Part shown: one piece after another, positions 25,632 through 37,894 of the stretch
Layout: each line of letters opens with the position of its first letter
How positions within the stretch are numbered: position 1 is the stretch's first letter
Assembly (NCBI GenBank): GCA_032164295.1
Contig: JAJHTX010000007.1
Span: forward strand, 682,001-746,000
DNA: 64,000 nt
Direction: 5' to 3'
Source: Inonotus obliquus
Taxonomy: Eukaryota > Basidiomycota > Agaricomycetes > Hymenochaetales > Hymenochaetaceae
Notes under the pieces: generated by a model
Told to the model about the DNA's origin: nothing
Databases searched by the model: none
The model's input: the letters and a program-made list of their open reading frames with translations, nothing else
Position numbers and translations under genes: made by a program

Positions 25632-26650
25632 AAGGATGAGGGACGTCCGCGTGAACGAGGGCGATGTTACTCATAATAGTGAGCAGAAACAACTTGCTAT
25701 TTACTCATCGCCGGTGACTTATTCTTTCTTTGTGAAGGTACAATTACAAGGGTGTCGCATCTGTTTATCTAGCCCAGCTTTAATGAGGAGAACGTGATGT
25801 ACACGAATGAATGACTCAGAATCGCGTCCTCATCTCTTTCCTGCACATCCTCGCGTTCTCCGATCAAGATGAGATTGAAACATTGGGACTTGTGGTGGCC
25901 TCTCGATATGCATCTCATATGGGTGTTTCTGCTTCAACTCCGCTTATGTATTAGTTTTCCGCGCATCTGGGGCGCAATGCCGGGTATCTCAGGTCCCGTG
26001 GTTCGATGTCCCCGAGCCCGAGGCGTTGCCTCACATCCTGTGAGTTTCACAACGACTATGGTAGCTGCAATAAAAACGCCCCAACGTGGCTGGGTATCTT
26101 CATCTTATGGTAACCATTGTATCATGATCATCAACCTCGAGTCCCTTCTTCCAATTTGCTCGTAGTCACTCGTCACGTTCTGGTTAATGTGCTGGTCTGA
26201 TCTCTGCTAACTCACCTCGGTACGAGCAGGCAGTGTGATAACATTTTCTTGTTCACGCCACAATACTCTGAGTCAGGTATAGCGAGCTTACTCCTCGTCC
26301 CTGGAGATTAGCGCTCCTGAGGATGAGAGTAAACGTATCAACACACGAGAAGTGCCGATAGTACTCGTTATGGGTTTGTTATAACACCCGGTGAGTGATC
26401 ACCATGGAAGATCCGAGTCAGAGATACTGATGCTTTTGCTGATGAGAACTCATAAACAGACAGACCACACGTTAGCTATATAATCCATCAGTCCATGAAC
26501 ACCATCTCTTGTCGGACTAATGTAAACTTCTAGATCTGCATTGGCTGCATTTGGGAGTTACTGCTTTTCCCAACAACATATATATATATGTGTACCGTAT
26601 GCTTAAGTTTTCCGAAGATCCAACTACCCATCTCGAGTCTATCCCACATC
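25632..26650. other. SAS10 downstream flank, duplicated at 31.0-31.8 kb
   Basis: No gene was recognised. Landmarks such as ATAATAGTGAGCAG (about 25674), CATCGCCGGTGA, CGTTCTCCGATCAAGATGAG and TTTTCCGCGCATCTGGGGC recur in the same order from about 31012 to 31340, so this flank belongs to the segmental duplication. Confidence 0.7.
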
Positions 26651-26995
26651 ATGGCCCTTTCTGCCCGTTCCGACGTCGAGCCTATTGATCCCAGCGAGCT
26701 GACTACCCCAAACTCCCAGGTAAAATACTTCTGGGTATTCCTTCCTAATTCTCTCGCCTTTTCGTGATTTGCAGTGCTCACCGCGAAAGGTCCAGAAAGT
26801 TCCACGGAATCCGGTCGACTTTATCTATTTTGTAGTAAGTGGTGACCTCCATGGGCTGATTTACAGGCGAGAAGTCTGTTAGAACCGGTATGTCGGAATT
26901 GTTTGTGTTGCCGCCCTATTCGGTAAGTCAAATGTCTATATGCATATGGCCGCAGAACTCAGGCATGTAACATTCAAGAATTGTCAGTGAGTTTC
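26651..26995 (+). pseudogene. DUF6533 remnant K (5' part only)
   Basis: Starts MALSARSDVEPIDPSEL like the intact genes. It then lacks the exons encoding EWRI...TFDKE and jumps to VKYFW, followed by an exon like SPRKVQKVPRNPVDFIYFV and one like NRYVGIVCVAALF (ending near 26922). After that the similarity fades and TM3 to the tail are missing. Deletion of TM1 and the whole 3' half makes it a pseudogene. Confidence 0.75.
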
Positions 26996-27309
26996 TAGAC
27001 AACATCTATATTTCCCCACTAACCTCATTCACCTACTCCTCTTCCCCTTGGATGTGTTATTACTGATTCCATCGTTAGTCCCTTTTGTTTTCATGTTTGT
27101 GACCATCTGTGTGTCTCGAGTGTTTGTTTATATACGATATGTGTTCCGATTCATTCGTTGATATGGATGTGATGGTATGAAATGAAAAAGTCGCTGCTTG
27201 ACTCACAGACTTACAGTGTCGTTGCTGACATAGTCAAGTAATGTGAGCAAGTGATGTAAGCACGCACACGGACCTGTTGATGTCCGCATTGCCCAGCTTT
27301 CTCTAAATC

Positions 27310-27660
27310 AGCCAAAAATCCATGACGATTGGGACATGACCATCTCGGTGGTGAAACATGTTTGCACGACGACGGGTATCTTGTGTAACAGTACTTACTG
27401 TAGGTCCCATCTCGTTTTGATTATCACATGGAATCAAGGATCGAGCTCATCTGCGACCTCAGGTTCCGTCGTTCCTCGCTGCCTTGGCCGTATCTTCTTA
27501 TCAGGTTCTCAAAAATGTGATAGTCTGATCCTTGCTATCTACCGCCACCATTGATAGGCTCTGAGGCTAAGTGCACAAGACTAGGAACGGTGGGCCTACT
27601 TCAGTAAACTCATAAAGCTTTGGGACGATGTCATTCGTATCTGTAGAAGAGATGGAAAGT
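27310..27660 (-). repeat. Divergent upstream module, copy at gene B
   Basis: Diverged copy of a module found upstream of most array genes. Read on the minus strand it begins near the sequence for MNDIALYEL. This copy is too decayed to keep a long frame. Confidence 0.5.
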
Positions 27661-27663
27661 CCG

Positions 27664-27830
27664 GATCAGTAGGAAGTTCTGAACCTGTGAACGGAAGCCT
27701 ACACGCATGCAGATGCCTCATCAATCATTGATGCACATCTCCTGGTGAGAGTACGCCGCAGTAGCCGCTCCGACCTTCTTGTTTCCGTGATACATCCTTG
27801 TAACTGCGGTTATCGGTAGCATGTATAAAT
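27664..27830 (+). promoter_or_regulatory. Array promoter signature, gene B
   Basis: GGATCAGTAGGAAGTTCTGA at about 27665 and ATGTATAAAT at 27821-27830, at about -230 and -75 from the start. The same pair occurs in the other array genes. Confidence 0.6.
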
Positions 27831-27897
27831 TTTGTGTGCAAGGTCATTTCAGTACCAAAGGTCCTTTCTACTGATTCAATCCTTCTCCTTCTATTCC

Positions 27898-29574
27898 ATG
27901 GAGTTATTCGAACGATCCGGCACCGTGACCCTTGATCCCAGCTTGCTCAAAGAAACCGTAGAGCAATGGCGCATCAGCCAGGACTTTCAGGTCGCCACTG
28001 TTGCCCTCCTAGTCTACGATGCCAGTAAGCATGAAAATTCATATATGCTCATGTCATGGACTGACAATACCACAGTATTAACATTTGACAAAGAAGTGGG
28101 AATGACTAACTTCTTCTAGAATGCGCAAGCTGACCTTTCCGTTCGTCTAGGTGAAATACTTTTGGGTATCTAGTTCAAACCTTTTCGCCTTTTCATGCTT
28201 GTAGTCCTTACCGAAGACGACCCAGAAAATTCCGCGGAGCCTGGTTGAAATTGTCTACTTTATGGTGAGCTAGCATCTCCGCGCGGCTGGACTAGTAGTG
28301 AGAAATCTGTTAGAATCGGTATATCGGAATCCTCGGCGCTCTTGCCTTCCTCACAGGTACATAAAAAGGATCTCTGCATTCTGGTCACGAAACTGATACT
28401 TTTAACACTTAAGGCGGTTCATTTACCATGACTCTTTCTCTGTGAGTTACCAGACTCCATCTTTGATGTTTGCTATTGACCAATATCTGCTCAGCTGTGA
28501 GTGGACAATACTGAAGTCATGGCAGGAGTGCTAAAGCACTTCAGGCAATTTTTCGGAGTGGACGCGGGATATCGCTAGTGAGCATTCTTCGCAAGCCAGA
28601 CAAATCAAATCGAATCTAACTGCACGTAAGACTGGGTGACCATTATTTCAATTGATTGTGAGTGATCTGTGGTCATCCTTCCGTTCTACCAATAATCAAC
28701 ACGCGCCTAGATATTTTAATGATCCGCGTGCTTGCGCTATACTCTCAAGGTAGGCTTCGCAAATCGAAATATACTGTGCTCATATTTGTACAGATAAGAC
28801 ACTGTCGATATGTCTGAAAACATTACTTGCGTTGGAGGCTGTGTTTAAGTTGGGAATGATCGTTTACTTGGATATATTGCAGCAAAGTATGTCCCGTGCC
28901 TGAAGTATACGGTAGGTGCTTACCTTCGTTCAGTCGTCGTTGGTGTAGTCGCGAATATCTCAGTCTGCGGAGCAAGCACCGATCTAGCATGGCAGTTGGG
29001 AATGGCCAGTTGGTAAGTAGTATGAGGTAGTTAGAGCCGCCGGCTAACTCCGATCAGGTTGGTGCCGTTGGTGTACGGAACTCTTCTCATGATCCTTGCG
29101 CTGTACAAGGCCGCGCAGTACTGGAAAATGTCTGCTGGTTTCAAGGGGTTCGCACTCGTCAAGGTTCTCATCGAAGACCAGATTATGTATTTCGTACTGT
29201 GCGTGTTCCCCTCTCTTGAGTTCCGTCATCTGACGCACTCTCAAGCGTCATCTCTTGCACCATATTTGCCATTATAGGATTCAAAGTACAGTTCTCAAAC
29301 ATCCTCCTGACTGATGTCCTGAACCAGCTCGGAAACCCTGCATTCCTTTCTCTCCTCGGAAGCAGAATGCTTTTCAATCTGAAAGAAGCTGGAGAGCGGG
29401 GCCAAAATGAAGGAACAAGTTACAGGACACCATCGAGAACGATGAGCGAGATGGACTTTGCGGGACCTATCAAAGCTCAAAGGTATTATTTCTTACCTCC
29501 TCTTCACAACTTGCGTCTGATATTCGTACAGGGAAAGCGGTTCGACGCACAGTGGAAGCGATCAAACAGTATAA
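27898..29574 (+). CDS. DUF6533 seven-TM protein, copy B
   Basis: Intact, about 335 residues from about 15 short exons. Start MELFERSGTVTLDPS at 27898. Seen in order: FQVATVALLVYD (TM1), LTFDKEVKYFW, NRYIGILGALAFLTGGSFTMTLSL (TM2), CNFSEWTRDIA plus ILMIRVLALYSQ (TM3), KTLSICLKTLLALEAVFKL (TM4), VGVVANISVCGAS and LVPLVYGTLLMILALYKAA (TM5), LVKVLIEDQIMYFVL (TM6), GSRMLFNLKEAGERGQNEGT (TM7 end), and a tail of one exon, ESGSTHSGSDQTV, before TAA. The microexon at 28494-28495 reads CT instead of GT. It belongs to segmental block 1 with SAS10. The family function is unknown. Confidence 0.82.
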
Positions 29575-30566
29575 TCTTACCTCGTTGCCCAATCTATTCG
29601 TAGTACGGACAGTGTTCCTATTTCTCCTGCGTCAGCTCGATTTGTATGGTTGTCGCGATGTATTTGCTCGCCTGCTGCCCTGGCATTTTTTCTTTGATCG
29701 TATATCGGGAGTTTTCCTTGCTTTGTGTCTGTAATGAAGTTCGTCAGTCCGTCTTGTTCGCCGTAAACTTACTTTGTCATTGCTCCGAACCGAGTCAGTT
29801 CCCCCTTGTTTTCCCAGCAGTTCATCCATACATTGAAATTTCAACGTTCTTGGGACTACCAGTAGCTCGTAGTTCTTCGCTACTCAGTGAATGAGCTGGG
29901 TTTAGTTTTGCATAGAAAGTGCAGGGAAGTTGTTGCCTTTGAAGACTTTGAAGATGGATGACGGAGGAGAAGAGAGTTCGGTCGTTGCAGATCGTATGAC
30001 CTTCTGATTATGTAAGGATAGCTCCTCTCCACTCGGCAAAATCCTTCCGCACTATCTGGCACGCATCGGTGCCAGACATTTGGGAGAGAAGAAGAGATTG
30101 GCGTTTTCAGAATGTGCCAGGACTTGAGCAAATGGGGTCCGAAGGAGATATTTCTTCGTAACGGTGAGCTGAACCGCTGTGCAACTCATCCTCAACGTCG
30201 GGCTCTGCTGAAAGCGCGATCAAAATTTGATCTAGGATTGCTTCATATCTCGTCTCTTCGCAGCCTCTCATCTCCCGATAAAGGTTGAATCAAAGCATCT
30301 CAGTGTGGGTAGTGATCCCTCGATCTCTCTTGGACCATTTATATCAGAACACTCGGTGAATCGTTGCAAATCGATTACTCGCTGTCAATGTATTGTCATT
30401 TCACTCTCCTCGCGTTCGTTTGTCGTACCTGGAGACGATTTCGAGAAATTATATAACGGAGGCCCATTTTCTGCAGTACGGAGACGTTTAGCAAAGAGTC
30501 ATAATAAAATGACGATAGATCACGACAACTGAGGTCTATTGTTATGACTCAACCGTCACACGCTTC
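29575..30566. other. Downstream flank of gene B
   Basis: Gene-B 3' flank; its first 300 bases resemble the 3' flanks of the other array copies (motifs such as GTCAGTCCGTCTTGTTCG). No gene was recognised. Confidence 0.4.
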
Positions 30567-30993
30567 ACGAGGCACCTTGAAGACTATGAGAGAGGAGGAT
30601 AGTGGCCATAACGACGAAGGCCGCGCCGATGAAAACGACGACGATGGATGCTATTCCACCGTAAAACGAGGGGGAAAGGGCAAAGAAGCAGAAAGAATGC
30701 ACAGTGCCACGCGGTGAAGGCTTCAACTCTATATGCACTCGGCTCCTGCATACTTCATTGTTCACCTCATTCTTGGGTCAGGCCCGAGGACCTCACTTGG
30801 TCTCACTCCAAAACGATCCTCCAAATCCTCCAAGGCATGTAGCCCATGCGTCAAGAAATGCCAGAATTTCGAGAAGGCTAAGAAGAACTGGCATCCCGGA
30901 AGGCTATCTACACTACAAGGGCTCTAGGGAACTGGGGAGGAATGGAGAGGAGACATCGGGAATCTCGAAGGTTGTCAAGAGTATTGAGTTGTG
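30567..30993 (+). pseudogene. SAS10 3'-end fragment (duplicated)
   Basis: Matches SAS10 from about 25125 to its stop. It keeps the last intron and codons for GGETSGISKVVKS-ending residues (here GEETSGISKVVKSIEL at 30945-30993). There is no start, and the frame is broken by indels in the acidic/basic tract before the intron. It is a DNA-level copy (intron retained), not a retrocopy. Confidence 0.85.
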
Positions 30994-31819
30994 AGGTGAG
31001 GCAAGGTTACTTATAATAGTGAGCAGGAAAGACTTACTATTTACTCAACACCGGTGATTCACTCTTTGCTTTTGCAGGTACTATTAGTAATACCATCAAA
31101 GGCGCCGCGTCTGTTTATCATGAATGGAGAGCTCGTGGTGCACACCCGATCTCGTGCCTCCGCATCGTCGCATTCTCCGATGAAGATGAGATCAAAATAT
31201 CGCAACTTCGGGACCCGTGGTGGCCTCTTGATCTGTCCTAGACCTGTGCTGTCATAACACCTGATCAGTCATTGCACATAAGTGTCTCTGCTTCAAATGC
31301 GCTTCCGGTTTAGTTTTCCGCGCATCTGGGGCACAACGCCGGTCATCTCAGGTCCTGGGAACAGCACAACAACTATACAGAACAAATGTCGTATCGTGGC
31401 CGGGTATCAATGCGAATCGTTCTCATCCACAGCTTCAAGTTCCGCCTCCTTCAGTTTTCTCGACTAACATCACGTTCTGGACGAATTGATCCCTGCCGAC
31501 CCACCTCTTTACTACTGCAGCTCACATCGCGAGACCAGAAGTTACGATACAGCTAGCTCGGCTCAGCCCGCTGGATCAGCATTCCGGAAGGCAGCGTCAA
31601 GCACATCAACACAAGAAGAATTGTTATTGTGGAGCGGTTCTAATACTCGGTGAGTGACCTTCGCGGGAGGCCCGAATCAAAAGGATGGCTGCCTTTACTG
31701 ATGAAAGCTCGGGAGCAGACAGACCGCTCGTTCGTCATTGGCCATCAATCTATGAAACTCATCTTTTGTCTGACTATCGTAAACGTTCCGAAGATCCCAA
31801 CTATCTAACTCGAGCCTTG
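30994..31819. repeat. Second copy of the SAS10 downstream flank
   Basis: Corresponds to 25632-26640 in order and orientation, with deletions and base changes. No gene inside. Confidence 0.7.
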
Positions 31820-32090
31820 TAACATACTCATTTCCACCCGATGGGGCGAGATTCATGAGCCTCTCGAATCACGCTCAAGATACCGTTCGCCTGCTTGACG
31901 ACAATACATGATGGAATGTGCGTTTAAAGTGGGGACCGTCTTTTTTACCCAGAACGATCACTCCGCTGTATGTCCCAAGTTTCGACTGTGTCGCAAGCAC
32001 TCATCTCCGATCGGCTGTGATAGGAAAATTTGCGAATATTTCAATTCGTACTTTGAGCGGCACTCTACCGTGGGGTTACTAATACGGATC
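31820..32090 (+). pseudogene. DUF6533 remnant K' (heavily decayed)
   Basis: The first 60 bases resemble the start region of remnant K. The part from about 31918 resembles the TM4 exon (GCGTTTAAA-T-GGGAC), followed by the intron start TGTATGTCCC and TTTGCGAATAT-TCA of the next exon. No usable frame. It takes the same place in block 2 as K does in block 1. Confidence 0.6.
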
Positions 32091-32286
32091 AAAGTACTGT
32101 AAGAGGAAAGAGAAAGACGAATTTGGGTTCCTAACTTCCTTCTGTGGATCGTGGATCAACATGAGGCAGTGAGTCCGGTGGGTACGGGCGCACTGCGAGG
32201 AGGAAGGGGACCAATCAACATAAATGGAGGACGCTCAACGTCAACGTGGACCAGAACGCGAAGGTGTGAGTGATATCGGAAAGGTC

Positions 32287-32412
32287 GGATCAGTAGGACG
32301 TTCTAAGCGGAAAGCTTAATTTTTGAGTCATAACGCTTGCTGGGCAGTACGTTGCAGTGACCACTAACCTGATACATTTGTAACTGATATTCTCAATAGC
32401 ATGTATAAATAT
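32287..32412 (+). promoter_or_regulatory. Array promoter signature, gene C
   Basis: GGATCAGTAGGACGTTCTAA near 32287 and ATGTATAAATATTGTATA at 32401-32418, with closer spacing than in the other copies. Confidence 0.6.
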
Positions 32413-32461
32413 TGTATACTTCACCTTATTGCCTCACATACCGATTGCGCCTTTCCACCTC

Positions 32462-34127
32462 ATGCCACTTCTTATCCGATCCGACGTGGTGTCCATTGAT
32501 CCCAGCGTACTCAAGGAAATCGCAAAGGGATGGCGCCCCGGCCAGGACTATCAGGTCGCCATTGTCGCACTCCTCATCTACGATGCCGGTAAGCAATCCA
32601 ACCCATTCGCTCATGCCATGGCCTGACAATACCACAGTGGTAACATTTGACAAAGAAGTGAGACCGCCGCAGCTTGATGACTCATGCAAGCTGACGTTTG
32701 CATTCGTCTCTAGGTCAAATATTTTTGGGTATCTAATTGAAAACATTTCGTCTCTTCATGCCTCCAGTGCTTACCGTAAACTATCCAGAAACTTCCGTGG
32801 AGATCGGTCGGCTTTGTTTACTTTATGGTGAGTGCTGCTTTCTGTACTGCACTTCCGGTAGCTAGAATTCTGTAGAATCGCTATATTGGAATCCTCGGTG
32901 CTGTCACCTTCCTCTACCGTAATTTATCGGAATTCTTCGTCTTGTAGCGGATCTGACATTTGTGAACCTCAAGTGGGATCGCTCAATGCTACTCTTCGAT
33001 TGTGAGCTTCCCGGCACCATCCATATTTCGCCACTGACCACTATTCGCCAGGTGTGAGTAGCTAATGATGAAGTTACACTAGCAAAGCTAACGCACCTCA
33101 GGCAACTTTTCGTTGTGGACGGCGACCATCGCTAGTGAGCATTCTTCGCGAGCTAGTAGAGTGGAATCTGACTGCGCATAAGACTGGGTGACCATTATTT
33201 CGATTGATTGTGAGTGATTCCTGGTCCTTCTTCCGTTCCTCTCATAATTATCATGCAGATATTCTAATGATCCGAGTGATTGCACTGTACTCTCAAGGTA
33301 TGCTTCACGAATTGAAATATGTTATGCTCTCTGTCATCTCTGTACAGACAAGGCACTGTCGATATTCCTAAAGGCATTACTTGCTTTGGAGGCCGCGTTT
33401 AAATTAGGGCTGATTGTTTACTTGAATATATCGCAGCACAGTAAGTCTCATCCATGCCTGGACTGTGCCGCGGATGCTTACCTTCGTTCAGTTGCAGTTG
33501 TCGTATACGCGAATGTCTCAGTTTGTGCAACGAGTACCGTTCCCGCATGGCAGCTGGGAATGGTCGCTTGGTAAGTCATACGGAGCAGTCGGAGCCGATA
33601 CTTAACTCTGTTCAGGTTAGTGCCGCTGGTGTATGGAACCCTTCTCATGATCCTCGCGCTTTACAAGGCTGCGGAATACTGGAGACTGTCCGCTGGTTTC
33701 AGGGGATTCACACTCGTCAAGGTCCTCATAGAAGACCAAGCTGTATATTTCGTACTGTGCGTGTTTCTGTCAGTCGCAAATGTATATCTAACGCAATTTC
33801 TAGTGCTATTTCCTTCTCCGTGCTCGCAATTTTGAGCTTCAAACTCTCAGATTCGTTCCTGTGTTTGGTTCTGATCCAACTCGGAAACCCGGCTTTCTTC
33901 TGCCTTCTTGGCAGCCGAATGCTGTTCAATCTGAAAGAAGCTGGAGAACGAGGCCAAAACGAGGGCACGAGTTATTGGGCACCACAGAGGATTATGAGTT
34001 CGCTTGACTTTGTAGAACCCGTCAACCATGAAAGGTATTATTTCTTCACCTGCTCTCCTCAACTAGTGCCTGATATTCGTACAGGGAAAGCGGAGAGACG
34101 CACTTTGGAAGAGAACAAATTGTGTAG
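32462..34127 (+). CDS. DUF6533 seven-TM protein, copy C
   Basis: Intact by eye. Start MPLLIRSDVVSIDPSVL at 32462, then YQVAIVALLIYDA, VTFDKEVKYFW, NRYIGILGAVTFLY-like exon, GSLNATLRL, microexon GT at 33052-33053, CNFSLWTATIA, ILMIRVIALYSQ, KALSIFLKALLALEAAFKL, LVPLVYGTLLMILALYKAA, LVKVLIEDQAVYFVL and GSRMLFNLKEAGERGQNEGT. Single tail exon ESGETHFGREQIV, then TAG at 34125-34127. It forms block 2 with the SAS10 fragment and remnant K', and converges on gene D. Confidence 0.8.
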
Positions 34128-34802
34128 TATCACCTCGTCTTCCAATATATGCACACCACGGACATTGTTGTTATTTCTCCTCATGTCATATTCAGGCTGC
34201 GATTGTGTTACTTATTTGTGTTGTGCCTTATCTTATCTATTTTTCTCGTGCATCGGGAGTTTCCTTTCTCTTGTATCTCGCTAGACATGAAGCTCGTCAG
34301 TCCGCCTTGATTGGTGTAATTTTATCATTTTATGAGTGTTTTGTACTCGATGGTGCTTCGAGCCTAATCGTCCATCTAAATACTTACAATAGCCGTGCAT
34401 ATATACTCGACTCACCAATAAAATCAGCCATCTTCTCATTGTTCTCGGCGCTCTCGGCAGTTCATCCAAATTGCGACTTGTTCATAGTCATTTCGACATA
34501 AATCGGATAACGTCGGTCCCACACAGTCGGATTCCTTACTGTAAAATAGGTTCGGAGCACAGATGGATTCGTAGCACAAATAAAAATAAATATATGGAGA
34601 ACAAGATGGACTGGCAAACTTCATGCCTGTCCAGATACAAGAGCAAGAAACCTCCCGATACACGAGCGAAATAAATAGGACGGAGAAAACAGCAAATAAA
34701 TACATCACGGCAAACATAGTCTGGAGTCTGAATACAATTCGAGTCGACCTAAGAGTGATAATACCGATAACCGCAGTATGCATGAATTGAGGTGAGGTGA
34801 AA
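34128..34802. other. Convergent 3' flanks of genes C and D
   Basis: The first half is the 3' flank of C; the second half is a similar flank in inverted order belonging to D (for example GTATTTATTCGCTC-like motifs on the two strands). It is an imperfect inverted repeat; no gene. Confidence 0.5.
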
Positions 34803-36592
34803 TTACACCACTTGTTCACTCCCACTGTCCATCGTTCCGCTTTCCCTTTAAAAGTATCAGACGTTAGTCGCAAGAATGAGATAAAGAAACAAGACCTTTG
34901 AGGATCAACAGGTTCTGAAAAATCTATCTCGCTCACTACTTCAGTTTCACTGTGCGTCGCACTGCTTTCCCTGTACGAATATAAGACACGAGTTGCGAAG
35001 AGGAGGTAAGGAATAATACGTTTGAGGGTTGACAGGTTCTGCAAAGTCAAGTGAACTCATCGTCCTTGACGGCGTCCTGTAACTCGTTCCTTCATTCAGG
35101 CCTCGTTCTCCGGCTTCTTTCAGATTGAAGAGCATCCTGCTACCGAGAAGAGACAAGATTGCCGCGTTTCCGAGTTGATCAATTACTGCATACAGGACGC
35201 CGTTTACTATCTGCAGCTTGGTCGCCATAATGGCGAACACGGAGCAGGAGATAGCGCTAGAGAGTGCGTTAGCTGACGGATCTGCGAGTGACAGAATCAC
35301 TCACAGTACGAAATAAATAATCTGGTCTTCTATGAGAACCTTGACGAGCATAAACCCCTTGAAACCAGCAGACATTCTCCAGTGCTCCGCAGCCTTGTAC
35401 AACGCAAGGATCATGAGAAAAGATCCATAGGCCATCGGAACTAACCTGATCAGATTTAGCTAGCGGCTCTGATTGTTCCTTATTACTCACCAATCGACCA
35501 GTCCCAGCTGCCATGCTGGAAAGCTGGTTGCTCCACAAAGTGAGATATTCGCGAACACGCTAACTGCGACTGAACGAAGGTAAGCGCTTGCAGCACAGTC
35601 CAGGCACGGGACATACGGTGCTCGAGTATAACCAAGTAAATGATCAGTCCTAATCTAAACGCGGCCTCCAACGCGAGTAATGTCTTCAAGCATATCGACA
35701 GTGTCTTGTCTGTACAAAGATGAGATGAATATCTTCTAATCCACGATGCCTACCTTGAGAGTATAGAGCAAGCACACGGATCATTAGAATATCTGTACGC
35801 ATGATAATTATAGGAGGGACAGAAGGAAACCCATAAATCACTCACAATCAATCGAAATAATAATCACCCAGTCTTATGCGCGGTTAGACTCTATTCGACT
35901 AGCTCGCGAAGAATGCTCACTGGCGATGATCCGCGTCCACACCGAAAAGTTGCCTGAGGTGCGTCAGATTTTCTGATATGGCTTCAGTACTATCCACTCA
36001 CACCTGGGCAAATAGTGGTCAGTGGCGAAGTATAGATGGTACCAGGAAACTCACAGTGGAAGGGTCGCATTGAACGATGCCGCTTTAGGTTTTCAATTGT
36101 CAGTTCCACAACTAGATGCATAATTCCGAATGACTTACCGTAGAGCCAGGCGGCAGAACCAAGGATTCCAATATAGCGATTCTACAGAATTCCCACTACC
36201 GGAGGAGCGTCACAGAGAGCATCACTCACCATAAAATAGACGAAATCGACCGGCCTCCTCGGGAGTTTCTGGGTCGTCTCTGGTAAGCGCTGCAGGCATG
36301 AAAAAGCGAAAGAATCTGAGTTAAATACCCAAAAATATTTAACCTAGACGAGTAGAAAGGTCAGTTTGCATAAGCTATTCATTTTCTCGTTCTCACTTCT
36401 TTATCAAACGTTATAACTGTAATATTGTCAGCCCATGACGCGAGTGTATGGATTGCTTTGCTTACTGGCATCGTAGACGAGGAGTGCAACAGTCGCGACC
36501 TGAAAGTCCTGACCGATACGCCATTCCGATACGATTCCTTCGATCTCGCTGGGGTCAATGGCGACGGTATCGGATCGAGCGAAAACAGGCAT
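34803..36592 (-). CDS. DUF6533 seven-TM protein, copy D
   Basis: Intact copy on the minus strand, oriented toward gene C. Start MPVFARSDTVAIDPSEIEG at 36592, followed by VSEWRIGQDFQVATVALLVYDA, ITFDKEVKYFW, RLPETTQKLPRRPVDFVYFM, NRYIGILGS-like TM2, microexon GT at 36002-36003, CNFSVWTRIIA-like TM3, KTLSICLKTLLALEAAFRLGL, LVPMAYGSFLMILALYKAA and GSRMLFNLKEAGERGLNEGT. Two tail exons are present (ESSATHSETEVVSEIDFSEP, then ESGTMDSGSEQVV), with TAA at 34803-34805. It has the upstream module at 36850-37310 and the promoter signature, both in gene-relative orientation, so the gene was inverted together with its promoter. Confidence 0.8.
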
Positions 36593-36642
36593 GGAGTGGA
36601 AAGACTGAATTAGTCGATGGGCCTTTTGGTAACGAAGTGAAG

Positions 36643-36820
36643 CACACAATATTTATACATGCTATTGGTGATAGCAGCTACAAGGATGCACCACGGAAAA
36701 AGATTGGCGTAGCTATTGCAATGTAATCCCCAACAAGAGATGTGCTTCAAAGATTGATGAGGTATCTGCATGCATATCGGCTCTGTCGCGAAGTTTAGAA
36801 CATCCTACTGATCCGGCCTT
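36643..36820 (-). promoter_or_regulatory. Array promoter signature, gene D
   Basis: On the minus strand: GGATCAGTAGGATGTTCTAA at about 36817-36798 and ATGTATAAATATTGTGTGC near 36660-36643. Confidence 0.6.
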
Positions 36821-36849
36821 TCCGAGGAGACCACATACTCATTGTCATA

Positions 36850-37310
36850 TTACCTTCTACGCTAAACTAGCTTTCTGCATCTCCTCTCTTCTGTAGATAT
36901 GAATGCCATCGCCCTTTATGAGTTGACTGAAGCAACAATTCAGCAGGGCAGTAAATCCACTGTACCCTTCCAAGTCTTGTGCACGCCAAATTTCTTGCCC
37001 GGCCCAGCTCCGTTCCGAACGAGGGGGGCCAGTGCCCGAAGTGTGGCGAGATGTGTTGGCAAGGATCAGACTAACCATTGTCAAGAACATGATGGTAGGA
37101 TCAGAACAAAGCAGCGACGCAATTCGGAACCTGAGGCCGCCGGTAAGCTCGATCCATGTGATAATCAAAGCGGGATACAACATACAGTGTTGCACAACGT
37201 GGTCGTCGTCGCGGAAACATAGTCTGCCACCGAGATGATCATAGCCCAATTGTTATGGTCTTTGGATGATTCGGAGGAGGCGATATCACAGCTGAAGCTC
37301 TAGAACATCG
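36850..37310 (+). repeat. Divergent upstream module, copy at gene D
   Basis: Begins at ATG 36899 with MNAIALYELTEATIQQGSK and later has QCPKCGEM with a CxxC pair. It is interrupted by an insertion of about 40 bases and a stop, so it is a decayed copy. It lies head-to-head with gene D. Confidence 0.5.
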
Positions 37311-37686
37311 AGATTATACCAATTTGAAAGTGGCAGCTTGGAACGGACGATTGGTGGTGAGTGAGAATGGTAATAACAGATGAAACAAATAAATATGCGT
37401 AAACTAGGTAGGAAGAGGGATTTATGAAATGCGCATCAACAAAGGGCAGCAAGCCCGGTGGGTACTGGCAGGGGGAAGGGGACCGAATCAAAACAAGTGA
37501 AGGGCGTCAATGTCAACCACACCTTCAACTCGTCTCCACCGCCTCCGTTGTCGTCGCACAATCAACCGGTGCGCAACCGGCGAATGAAAGAATGATACGA
37601 AATGCCATCGTAGGGCTACAACAGTCATAGAAGTCTCGCGATGAACCAGAATACGATCGTGTGAGTGATCACCTCGGATTGAAGGC
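37311..37686. other. Region upstream of gene E promoter
   Basis: Partly similar to the region before gene C (GGCAGTGAGTCCGGTGGGTAC-like and GTCAATGTCAACC-like motifs at 32160-32260). No gene recognised. Confidence 0.35.
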
Positions 37687-37840
37687 TGGATCAATAGGAC
37701 GTTCTAAACCTGTGAACAGAGAGCCTGTGCGCATGCAGATGCCTCATCATTTTTTTTGAAACATGTCTCTTGTAGGCGGGTACGTTGAAATGGATACTCC
37801 AGCCTTGTAGCTGCTATTCTCAATAGCATGTATAAGTATT
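37687..37840 (+). promoter_or_regulatory. Array promoter signature, gene E
   Basis: GGATCAATAGGACGTTCTAA at about 37688 and GCATGTATAAGTATTGTATG at 37827-37846, about -208 and -68 from the start. Confidence 0.6.
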
Positions 37841-37894
37841 GTATGCTTCACTTCAGTACCAAAAGGCCATCTACTGATCCAGTCTTTTCACTCT

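Noticed and set aside
30567..30993. Independent small gene at the SAS10 fragment
   Set aside because: The frame is only the inherited SAS10 tail plus its intron read through; no start region or promoter.
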